Assembly (NCBI GenBank): GCA_000444245.1
Contig: ATSW01009644.1
Location: forward strand, 1 to 20,859
Source: Botryllus schlosseri
Lineage: Eukaryota; Chordata; Ascidiacea; Stolidobranchia; Styelidae
DNA: 20,859 nucleotides
Direction: 5' to 3'
The notes beneath the pieces were generated by a model. The model was not told the DNA's origin. It ran no database searches and saw only the letters and a list, made by a program, of their open reading frames with translations. The translations under genes were made by a program, and so were the position numbers. Below are positions 10,230-17,436 of this stretch, piece by piece (positions within the stretch are counted from its first letter, which is position 1; each line of letters opens with the position of its first letter).

Positions 10230-10529
10230 TCAAGTGGTATATGGCGGTCGGCGAAGTAGATATGTCAGATTGTGGATTCGTGGTCCGGCAATCACGAAGA
10301 GAATCTGCTTGAATATGAGCCTTGAACGTGATCGAAGACTGTCGGATTGCCTGCGAAATGACGTTCCACGGTCTCGATCCGGAATACTTAATAGGGGATG
10401 CGTCTTATTGTAATTCGTGTTGAACATATCGTAATTGGACGAAGAGGCCGCTCCTACGATGTAGGCTACTCTTGATTCCGAGGTGAAGCAATGTAGCGTC
10501 GGTCCGCCACCTAAGAAGGTTGAAGACAC
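10230..10529 (-). pseudogene. Possible decayed coding relic, perhaps a LINE
   Basis: The minus strand stays open for about 99 codons and contains TFLGGGPTLHCFTSESR and FVIAGPRIHNL. The second faintly recalls the FxxxGPxxWN block near the end of many LINE reverse-transcriptase ORFs. The similarity is too weak to name a family and no target duplication was seen. It may be chance. Confidence 0.2.
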
Positions 10530-10581
10530 GTTGTGTAGGAGTATTTTGTTGGGAAGGACTCGTAATCAATGGGTCGATTAC

Positions 10582-10855
10582 TCATCATCATCATCATTGG
10601 TTTATTAGCAATTTTATCAGTTCAATACACCACAAAAAAATGCGATACAATGAAAAGAAAGGGAGATGTCGAAGCGACTAGGAGTTGTCTATGGAATCAG
10701 ACACCCACCTTGGCCTAGGCGAAGTAAAGAGGAGGCATGCATATACTGAATGAAAGTAAAGAAGATAGTATAGAAAAAGGAAGCGACAAGAAACAGGGCT
10801 GCATGTCATGGGAAGCGAGATCGATAGGTCAGTCGTGGTCCGGTAATCTTGAGGT
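10582..10855 (-). mobile_element. LINE 3' UTR copy B, minus strand
   Basis: The reverse complement begins near ctcaagattaccggaccacg, passes ctttcattcag, cttcgcctaggccaaggtg and ttcattgtatcgca, and ends AATAAACCA with an (ATG)n tail. It aligns along its length with the 3' UTR of LINE copy A (from about 11430). The coding region is absent. Its 5' end abuts the 5' end of copy A head to head. Confidence 0.75.
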
Positions 10856-11570
10856 CGAAAACAAAGGCCAGCAACTGCGAAATTGGTGACATCGCTGGCC
10901 AACCAATTTCCAACACCAAAAATGCCAAATACCTTGGTGTTTTACTGGATTCGGACATGTCCTAGAAGAGTCACATACATCAAAGTTACAATACGGAATT
11001 CTTTGTTGGGGTGCTGCCTGCAAGAATACGATCGACTCACTGCAAAAACTTCATCCGTATCATTGCCAAAGCCCCACGGAGGCCTGGATGTGCAACTGAC
11101 AAATCGCTTATTAAAAGATTTGGTGTTCTAAACAAAAGATATGAGAAAGCTAGAGATTGCCAAGTTTATGTATCAGCTCCATTGCGATCAATGTCCCTCA
11201 AATTTCAACGACTACTTCACCTCGGAGTCAAAAGCGCACAAGTACAGCTCACGCGCGTCAAGAACAACTACCATATGATCAGGACGGAATACAAGAAATC
11301 GCATTGCTCTATCAAGTATGCCGGACCCCAATTGTGGAACTGCATCTCGCCGGCTATCTGACAGTCGTCGAGCATGTCCGCATTCAAGTCGAAATACAAG
11401 CAATTTCTTCTAAATGAATACTAGCCAGCCTTCAGGATTACAGGACCACGACTTAACATCGACCTCGCCCTCCGCCACATGCCACCTCATTTTGTCGCTT
11501 GCGTCTTATATTCTCGGCATTCCTTTTCATTCAGTGTGCACTGTGCAGTGTGCTTGCCTCTTCTTTACTT

Positions 11571-11578
11571 CGCCTAGG
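11571..11578. repeat. Left target-site duplication of hAT1 (CGCCTAGG)
   Basis: CGCCTAGG here and at 15247-15254 are exact. Joining the flanks rebuilds the LINE 3' UTR sequence cttCGCCTAGGctaaggtgg, which matches the uninterrupted copy on the minus strand at 10582-10855. This proves the interval between them is an insertion. Confidence 0.9.
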
Positions 11579-12308
11579 CAGCACAGTAACTGCCGCACCC
11601 CAAACCCCCCAATTGGGGGGGGCCCGAGGTCAAAGGGGGCCCAAAATTATTTAGTGAATTAGCATAAATTATAGAGTATTTTTTTGAAAATTTAGGCAAC
11701 TTTCTCAAAAATTTTTCGCGCTTCGCGCGATTTCAAGCTACCAAATATCTTTATTTTAGAGTACTCTTCCCCGAAGAAAAAATACGCAAGATTTATACAA
11801 ATGGGCATATCGGCGATGGCCATTACCGCTCCACGATCATCAAGACACATAAAGTTTTAGGCCACCTAACATGCGACTCCAAGAAGTGTGCCAGAACGAT
11901 CGGCAGCGAGAAAACCTTTGCCGACAAGGACTGACCTTATGCTGACCGAAAACTTCGTTATATATACAAAATAGTGTATTTTACAATCTGAACGACAAAT
12001 ACCATCCCGAAAGGAAAGATTATATGCCAGTGAAGAAATACCAATTTGAAATCGTGTGCGTCTTTTTGTTTGGTAGCCTACGCTCAAACTGGAGGTCACG
12101 AAATAACATCTTGTTACGGAGTAGTACCAACGGGCCCTACAGTTTCCAAGACACCTCACTCAGCTCTACCTGTAAATCTCATTACGTGAGCAGAGAGGGC
12201 ACGAAATTGATAACAATATATATGCAATTCCCGATATTATTCACCGATTTTATCATGAATTATAGAAAATTTTCGCGCTTCGCGCGGTTTAGGTCAGGAA
12301 AGCTGACA

Positions 12309-12316
12309 CTCTAAAC
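12309..12316. repeat. Left target-site duplication of hAT2 (CTCTAAAC)
   Basis: CTCTAAAC at 12309-12316 is repeated exactly at 15084-15091, directly outside the CAGTGG and CCACTG termini. It places hAT2 inside hAT1. Confidence 0.9.
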
Positions 12317-12925
12317 CAGTGGTTCCCAACCTTTTTCGACTCATCGCCCCCTTTTGAAGCTCCACACCGATCATCGCCCCCCAAATATTGGGAACCGAAA
12401 AACAGCACTTCGTGACGCCCCCCCGAAAACGTTGTTCCTTGGCCCCATATGGTGATAAACCAACCCCCAGTCACCCTCAGCCAGCGGGCTTTTTGTCGCT
12501 ACATATCAGCTATACCCTATTTCCTGTACTGTTTGGTGAGTCACCATATTCTACCTAAACGCGCGAAGCGCGACAAATTTATATAATTCATGTTTGAATC
12601 GGTCATTATGGTCGATGTGGTATGTTGGAAAAGGTAGAACCCCTAAATAATAATTANACATCTTCGGGCGGAATCGTTGTTATATTGACTTCTTTACATG
12701 ATGCTATTTCGTGACCTCCTANATCTGCTATGTCAGANGATATGGAAATTNGTCAAAACGTACCAAACTAAAAGACGCACATGATTNCANATTGGTATTT
12801 CNTTACTGGNAAATAATNTTTTTCCTNGCNGGATGGCATTTGTCNTGTAGGGTTANGGTCGCCAGGACAGGAACATTCGACGCCAGCCATTGAGGCGCCT
12901 ATGGACAATTAAACATATATGTATA

Positions 12926-14534
12926 CAGAGGTGGTCAATAACGAAGTACTTCTACTTTTTCGAAGTACTCAAGTAGTTTTCCTCTACTTCTGGTACTTAC
13001 TCAAGTAGGTCTGATTTTCGCTACTTCTACTTCTACTTCATAATATTTTGTGATCTACTTACTTACTTTTCGCTATTTTCAGTTTGTCAAGTAGAAGTAG
13101 TTTAATCCTCCAAACGGGAAGATAGCCTGAGGAGTTTCGGGGCTGTTTTCACGGAGCATCAACGTTTAATTTTCAATAAATTTGTTTAAAGCCCAGAATT
13201 TTCGTCGCGCTTCGCGCGCAGTGGGTACGCGGTAACCCATTTAATATCACTATAGTATCGGTGAATATAATTTAGGTAGCGGGTTGGCGTGGTTCCGTTC
13301 ACACCGCATTGTCGCCCGTTGCCATGTCGAATATTTCATCACAGTATATAATATTATCGCTCATCATAACGTTCTTTTTTGTATTATTCATGGTGTTTGT
13401 CGACTACTATGGTCATTTATACCAGGTATAGATATTCTTAATTTTTATTCCATAACTGCCGACTTGTAGCACGGCCCACATCTAGGCTTTTTGTAAGATA
13501 CCGCTTACGCGGATGAGGGGATGAGGAGGAGCCTAGATAAACCACCATCACTTAGGTATAGGAATTCTGAAGTCGACCTCGGTCGGATTCGAACCCGCAA
13601 CCCATTGGTGTTACAGCCTCGGATTATACCACTGCGCAATCTCGCGACTTCATCATAACGTCTGAAAGTGATGTCACGCAATCTAGCATTTACTTATCAT
13701 ATCGTTATCTAGCAGTCCCTGGCGTGCCCTAATCTGGAAAAGTGGACTCTGACTTTTTTTAGTTTTAGAGCTGTTTTAGCATACCAACCTTCGAAACTTT
13801 CTGGACTAAAGACACGAAATGAATGCTCCGCTTTCAGAAGTAGTATTTATATTTCACTTACAGTTCCTAGTATCATATACTTTGAGTTCTAATTAATATC
13901 AGTTCTTTTTTGCTAACATAGAGGTGGAAGTATAAAAGCAAGTGTGGTAATGCCTTCAATTTTCGGAAATAAAACTACACATATGGCATTTTTACGAGCC
14001 ACCATATTTTTGTGTTTGTTTTTGTTTACTTATCGCGCAAAGTGTATATACACCGTATCCTATACAACTTCTTGATATTGCTTTTCGTCTAAACTACAGG
14101 CCTAATAACATAGGGGAGGGTGCCATACCATGATATTTTCTAAGACGTGATGTTCGGTTAAAAAGAGGATTAGTATCGCATTTCCATATCAATACAATGG
14201 TTGCCATCCCATGATGCGGACGAATGCTTATGCTTTCGAAAATGTGATACCTCCTGGTATGCAATCTATGCATCCATAAGAATGAAGCTCTACACCTTTC
14301 GCATAGCTCAATTTGCACCTTTTGATAAGCCATGTCAACGAATTACGATCGTTTTCACAACTACTTACTTACTTACTTACTTGAGTAGATTTAAAGTCAG
14401 TCAATTCTACTTCTACTTCAAGTAGTTTTAGGTTGCTTATGAAAGAAGTACTTCTACTTGTACTTGAGTAGATTTTTTCTTCGCTACTTCTACTTCTACT
14501 TGAGTAGCTTTCTTGACTACTTTGACCACCTCTG
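12926..14534. mobile_element. Third hAT element (hAT3) with subterminal arrays
   Basis: Termini CAGAGGTGGTCAA and TTGACCACCTCTG form a 13-bp perfect inverted repeat. Flanks TATGTATA (12918-12925) and TATATATA (14535-14542) agree at seven of eight bases. Both subterminal regions are arrays of ACTTCTACTT and TACTTGAGTAG motifs, a plausible transposase-binding layout. The interior holds a SINE at 13373-13649 and otherwise nothing recognisable. Length without the SINE is about 1.3 kb. Non-autonomous. Confidence 0.85.
13373..13649 (-). mobile_element. tRNA-derived SINE (SINE-1) nested in hAT3
   Basis: A 12-bp target duplication TCATCATAACGT flanks it (13361-13372 and 13650-13661). On the minus strand the 5' head is tRNA-like, with an A-box-like GCGCAGTGGTA and a perfect B box GGTTCGAATCC, then a body beginning GTTTATCTAGGCTC and a short A-rich end (ACAAAAAAGA). 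The body forms an outer stem ATCTAGGCT/AGCCTAGAT (+ strand 13480-13488 with 13530-13538) and an inner hairpin CCGC-GTAA-GCGG (13501-13512). At 277 bp it appears full length. It is not a functional tRNA gene because the acceptor stem is not closed. Confidence 0.85.
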
Positions 14535-14937
14535 TATATATATCGAAGTTTTCGGTCAGCGCAAGGGCATTTCTTTTCGGCCAATTTCTTCTCGCTGCTG
14601 ATCGTTCTGGCACACTTCTCGGAGTCGCATGTTACATGGCCTATAACTTCATATGTCTTGGTGCGTCGTGGCGCAGTAATGGCCGACGCCGAGGTCTGTA
14701 ATTTCCATAAATCATGCGTATTTTTGTTGGGTGACGGGGACCCCAACAACAAGATACATGAAAAGATTAGATTTTGGAAAAAGTCGCATGAATTTCTAAA
14801 AAATGACTCCATCATTCATGTTAATTCACGAAATAATTTTGGGCTTCCTTCGATTTCGGGCCCCCACCCCCAATTGGGGGTTTAGGGTGCGGTAGTTACG
14901 GTCCCGACTCCAATATAGCCGTTTTAACGCGCCATCA

Positions 14938-15035
14938 CCCCCCTATCGCCCCCTTCGTTGTTTTCGCCCCCTATCGCCCCCTTCGTCCGTTTTCGCCCCC
15001 TATCACCCCCTTCGTTATTTTCGCCCCCCTAGACC
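14938..15035. repeat. C-rich minisatellite in hAT2
   Basis: Three imperfect copies of a unit of about 30 bp, CCCCCTATCGCCCCCTTCG followed by TnnTTTTCG, lie head to tail. The C runs are strand-biased, giving G-rich runs on the minus strand. Confidence 0.7.
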
Positions 15036-15385
15036 GCCCAATCGCCCCCTGGGGGGCGATATCGCCCACGTTGGGAACCACTGCTCTAAACGGAGGCCAA
15101 TGTAGTTGATAAGTATCGGCAAACAGCGAATAGCGAGAGGGGGGTCTGGGGGGCGTCGCCCCCCAGAAGTTCGATTTATCATCATATGGGGGGCCCAAGA
15201 TCAACATTTTGGGGGGGGGGGCTGACGAAGTGCTGTTACGGCCCTGCGCCTAGGCTAAGGTGGGTGTCTGATCTTAAAGGCTACTCCAAGTTGTTTCGAC
15301 ACCTTCCTGTATTTTTATTGTATCGCAGTCTTGTGATGTTTTGAAAAGATGAGAATAATAATAAAACTGATAGATTGATATTCGT

Positions 15386-15575
15386 GACTCTGCTATGATC
15401 TTCGAGTTCTGAATTCATTACATAGGCTCGTAATCTTTATTCTGACCCAGCACATCAACCAAGTGTACACATCTGATGGGATACTATATGTTAGAAGCCG
15501 GTCATGATCTTAGAGGAGACGATGAGCCATCAAATCAGGCTATCTATCTAGCTGGAGCAGCTAGCTACTACTGCA
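15386..15575. other. Short unassigned spacer
   Basis: Between the LINE tail and SINE-2 nothing was recognised apart from repeated ctatctatctagct and agctagct strings near 15540-15570. Confidence 0.4.
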
Positions 15576-15979
15576 GGGGAGATAGTGTAGTCACTGTAGT
15601 GGTTACGATAAGCGCCCAGCACGCAGGTGAACCGCATTCGATTCCCGTCGGAGGTTTATCTGGGCTCATCTTCCCCTGCCGTTGCCGTTCTTACGGCGAC
15701 AAAAAAGCCCAGGAAAAGACCCGACGAAAGAAAGCACTCACAATGAATGGAAAAGAACTAGTAGAAAGGGCCGCGGCTTCAAACAGATCAACATCGAAAA
15801 AGAACTGTGACATCGGGCACTCTAGGCCGAGGTGGATGTTAGAGTAAAGGATCGCTACTGATGCGTGTCGTTCTACATCCTCCTATCTGTTCATGACATC
15901 GCATTGTGTCGTATCGCATTGTACATTGTGTGTGACTTGTTCAGATAAAAATATAACCCAACCATGTTATGTTATGTTA
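15576..15979 (+). mobile_element. tRNA-derived SINE with a LINE-like tail (SINE-2)
   Basis: A tRNA-like head (GTAGTGGTTACGATAAGCG, then CATTCGATTCCCGTCGG as a B-box-like element) differs from that of SINE-1. The body is homologous to SINE-1: GTTTATCTGGGCTC, outer stem 15658-15666 with 15706-15712, inner hairpin GCCGT-TCTT-ACGGC at 15684-15697. From 15822 (CTAGGCCGAGGTGG) the sequence resembles the LINE 3' UTR and ends in (ATGTT)3. The last 80 bp are nearly identical to 8742-8821. No target duplication was identified and the 5' end is approximate. The 123-aa frame across it is not a gene. Confidence 0.65.
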
Positions 15980-16746
15980 CTGGTGGCCGTCAGTGGGTGA
16001 TACACAATCGCAATGCGACTACCCTAGTTTTACTCACCTCGCGACCTTTGAACCCAACTTCCCAGAAAATACTTCATTTCAATCATTTGCTTTGCTGTTC
16101 GTTACTGCAATGATGTCTGCATTCTTCATGTGCTTGTGCAAGGTGGTGCATCGCCTGCAGGTGTCGTGCGGCACTCGTGCTGCTCATGCAATACGATAGC
16201 TATCTAGCTAGCAATTATAATGCATCAGTATTTCATATTGTGGTATTACTATTACATATTATTAACATGAAGATGGAATAAGTACCAAAAAAGCAAAAAA
16301 GGTATAGCATTGTGGTACGTCTACGACGGTACCGTATTACAGCATTTTATATGAAGGTTAGCGCAAGCATATACGATTGAGACCCGCAAATTACTGCGTG
16401 GCAACACTTCAGAAATCCCCGACTCAGCGTGCAAGTTTGCTGTTGCGACCGTTATTAGCCTATGTGGCAACAGAATGCCCTCATTACGTCATTATAGTTA
16501 TAACTCGCAGCATATCAACCAATTTACTGAATTTTCTGTGCGAGACCGTGTCAGTACTGCGTGCCGATTTACAGGTTCGAATCTACGACTATAGTCCTAT
16601 CAAATCTGGTTAACCTGTACTTAATGCATTGCATATTGTACCAGCTGCAGGATTCCACCTTGCTAAAAATAAACTTTGTGGCCCATTCCGACTTACCATA
16701 CTATGCAATTCTTTATCAGCACAGATATAATTACAACTGCCTGACG
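15980..16746. other. Region upstream of PXMP4
   Basis: No repeat or gene was recognised. The frame of PXMP4 stays open upstream of its chosen start, to at least 16561, without resembling the protein family. The promoter and 5' UTR are presumably here but no element can be assigned. Confidence 0.4.
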
Positions 16747-17349
16747 ATGGAATCAGTGAACGCCGTTCTCAACTCCGGCCGTTACCATGATCAACTGATG
16801 CTGTTGAAGGCCATACGCAATGGCATTGTGTACGGATGCAAAATTCGATTTCCCCACGCACTGGTCATGACTCTCCTATGGCGTCGCGGCTCAATACAAA
16901 AAATGGCAAGGACAATACTGAGAGCTACATACCAGCACGCCAAAAACCTTGGACAATTTGCATTCCTGTACAAGTTATTCAATCTAATTCTGAGGAAGCT
17001 GACCACAGGAAAGAAGGAACAGTGGCACGTATTCTTGTCGGCGTTTTTCGTTGGAAAATATGTGTTTGGAGCCAACAATCCAATTAACACACAGATCAAC
17101 ATGTATCTGCTGTCCCGTATCCTATTCGGACTGTGCAGACTTGGTGCGGAAAAAGGCTACCTGCCGAGCGGAGACCCGGCAAAGGGTGGTAAAGATCCCT
17201 TCCCTTGGTTTGCTGCAGCCATGTGGGGCATTGTCCTTTGGCTTTTTGAATACCACAGGCATACGCTTCAACCGTCCCTACAATCGTCAATGACATACTT
17301 GTACGACGACAGCGAAAAGTGGACTGGCATAAGGGACTTTTTACTTTGA
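16747..17349 (+). CDS. PXMP4: Peroxisomal membrane protein 4 (PMP24)
   Basis: A single uninterrupted exon of 200 codons; human PXMP4 is 212. Three blocks are close to the vertebrate protein: RNGIVYGCKIRFPHALVM (24-41), NPINTQINMYLLSRIL (111-126) and WLFEYHRHTLQPSLQSSM (165-182) followed by TYLYDDS. Hydrophobic segments, roughly 69-82, 95-108, 119-131 and 154-167, fit a multi-pass membrane protein; the family is related to Tim17/Tim22-type proteins and lies in the peroxisomal membrane. Its molecular function is not firmly known. An in-frame ATG also lies at 16624, but family alignment begins at 16747. The C-terminus is about ten residues shorter than in mammals. It converges with TRNT1, 82 bp between stop codons. 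Confidence 0.95.
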   Translation: MESVNAVLNSGRYHDQLMLLKAIRNGIVYGCKIRFPHALVMTLLWRRGSIQKMARTILRATYQHAKNLGQFAFLYKLFNLILRKLTTGKKEQWHVFLSAFFVGKYVFGANNPINTQINMYLLSRILFGLCRLGAEKGYLPSGDPAKGGKDPFPWFAAAMWGIVLWLFEYHRHTLQPSLQSSMTYLYDDSEKWTGIRDFLL

Positions 17350-17430
17350 ACTCAGAACGTTGCTGATACGAGGTTCGAGGTAGCCAATTGTGCACATAAC
17401 GAATCCCAAGCACACAAGTGCAATAGAAAA

Positions 17431-17436
17431 TTTATT
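17431..17436 (-). terminator. AATAAA overlapping the TRNT1 stop codon
   Basis: On the minus strand the TRNT1 coding sequence ends GTG GAA TAA ATT, so the only nearby AATAAA includes the stop codon itself. If used, the 3' UTR would be only about 10-30 nt and would stop short of the PXMP4 coding end. Confidence 0.45.

Larger units (their letters stand above)
12390..14909 (-). mobile_element. Second copy of the hAT1 family, inverted (hAT1b)
   Basis: Read on the minus strand it follows hAT1: CGGGACCGTAAC near 14906, CCGCACCCTAAACCCCC, GCCCAAAATTATTT, a shared coding-like block, AAATACCAATTTGAAATC, the CGCGCTTCGCGCG hairpin, and GAAGTGCTGTT near 12401. The order is collinear with 11579-12300 plus 15092-15246. 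Outer flanks (ccaaatatt on the left, ccaatata on the right) could be a decayed target duplication, so the ends are approximate. It is interrupted by hAT3. The minus-strand block at about 14530-14730 reads AITAPRRTKTYEVIGHVTCD followed by SEKCARTISSEKKLAEKK, also legible with changes in hAT1; I do not recognise it. A dozen ambiguous bases lie at 12657-12856. Confidence 0.75.
12317..15083. mobile_element. Second hAT element (hAT2), GC-rich MITE nested in hAT1
   Basis: Starts CAGTGGTTCCCAAC and ends GTTGGGAACCACTG, a perfect 14-bp inverted repeat of the common animal hAT type, with an exact 8-bp target duplication. Once the next insertion is removed only about 250 bp belong to it: 12317-12389 and about 14910-15083. 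Those arms are rich in TCGCCCCC strings. No coding capacity. Confidence 0.88.
11579..15246 (+). mobile_element. Outer non-autonomous hAT element (hAT1)
   Basis: Ends are CAGCACAGTAAC and GTTACGGCCCTG, which pair as an imperfect inverted repeat of the CAGnnCnGTAAC type, flanked by the 8-bp duplication CGCCTAGG. Its own sequence is 11579-12316 and 15092-15246, roughly 0.9 kb; the rest is a later insertion. Both subterminal regions carry G-run/GGGCCC blocks, and the 13-mer CGCGCTTCGCGCG occurs twice. A segment at about 11790-11965 looks like decayed coding sequence (see the minus-strand copy). No recognisable transposase. Confidence 0.85.
10862..15385 (+). mobile_element. 5'-truncated LINE copy A, split by the hAT nest
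   Basis: The remaining LINE sequence is 10862-11578 and 15255-15385. The coding part is the end of ORF2: KNAKYLGVLLDSDM (10918-10959), a block resembling YGILCWGAACKN, IRIIAKAPRR (about 11056-11085), KYAGPQLWNCISPAI (about 11317-11358) and KQFLLNEY with a stop at 11422-11424. This is the typical C-terminus of a jockey/CR1/L2-like non-LTR reverse transcriptase. The frame carries a TAG where a conserved Trp is expected (about 10960), a TGA at 11359-11361, and at least two shifts around 10975-11050. The 3' UTR resumes after the hAT insertion and ends in AATAAAACTGATAGATTGAT. Neighbouring tails at 1108, 1311 and 10582 are the same family. Confidence 0.8.

Noticed and set aside
10582-11424. Twin-priming inversion to explain the head-to-head LINE pieces
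   Set aside because: Both pieces contain the same 3' UTR; twin priming would put different parts of one element on the two strands.
13570-13649. A functional tRNA gene on the minus strand
   Set aside because: A-box-like and B-box sequences are present but the acceptor stem does not close, and it lies inside a 277-bp unit with its own target duplication, so it is a SINE head.
14369-14815. A 148-aa minus-strand reading frame
   Set aside because: It runs from hAT1b into the subterminal array of hAT3, so it is a chance fusion of two transposons; only the hAT1b half shows protein-like conservation.
15476-15847. A 123-aa plus-strand reading frame
   Set aside because: It covers the spacer and SINE-2 head and body; no protein similarity is visible.
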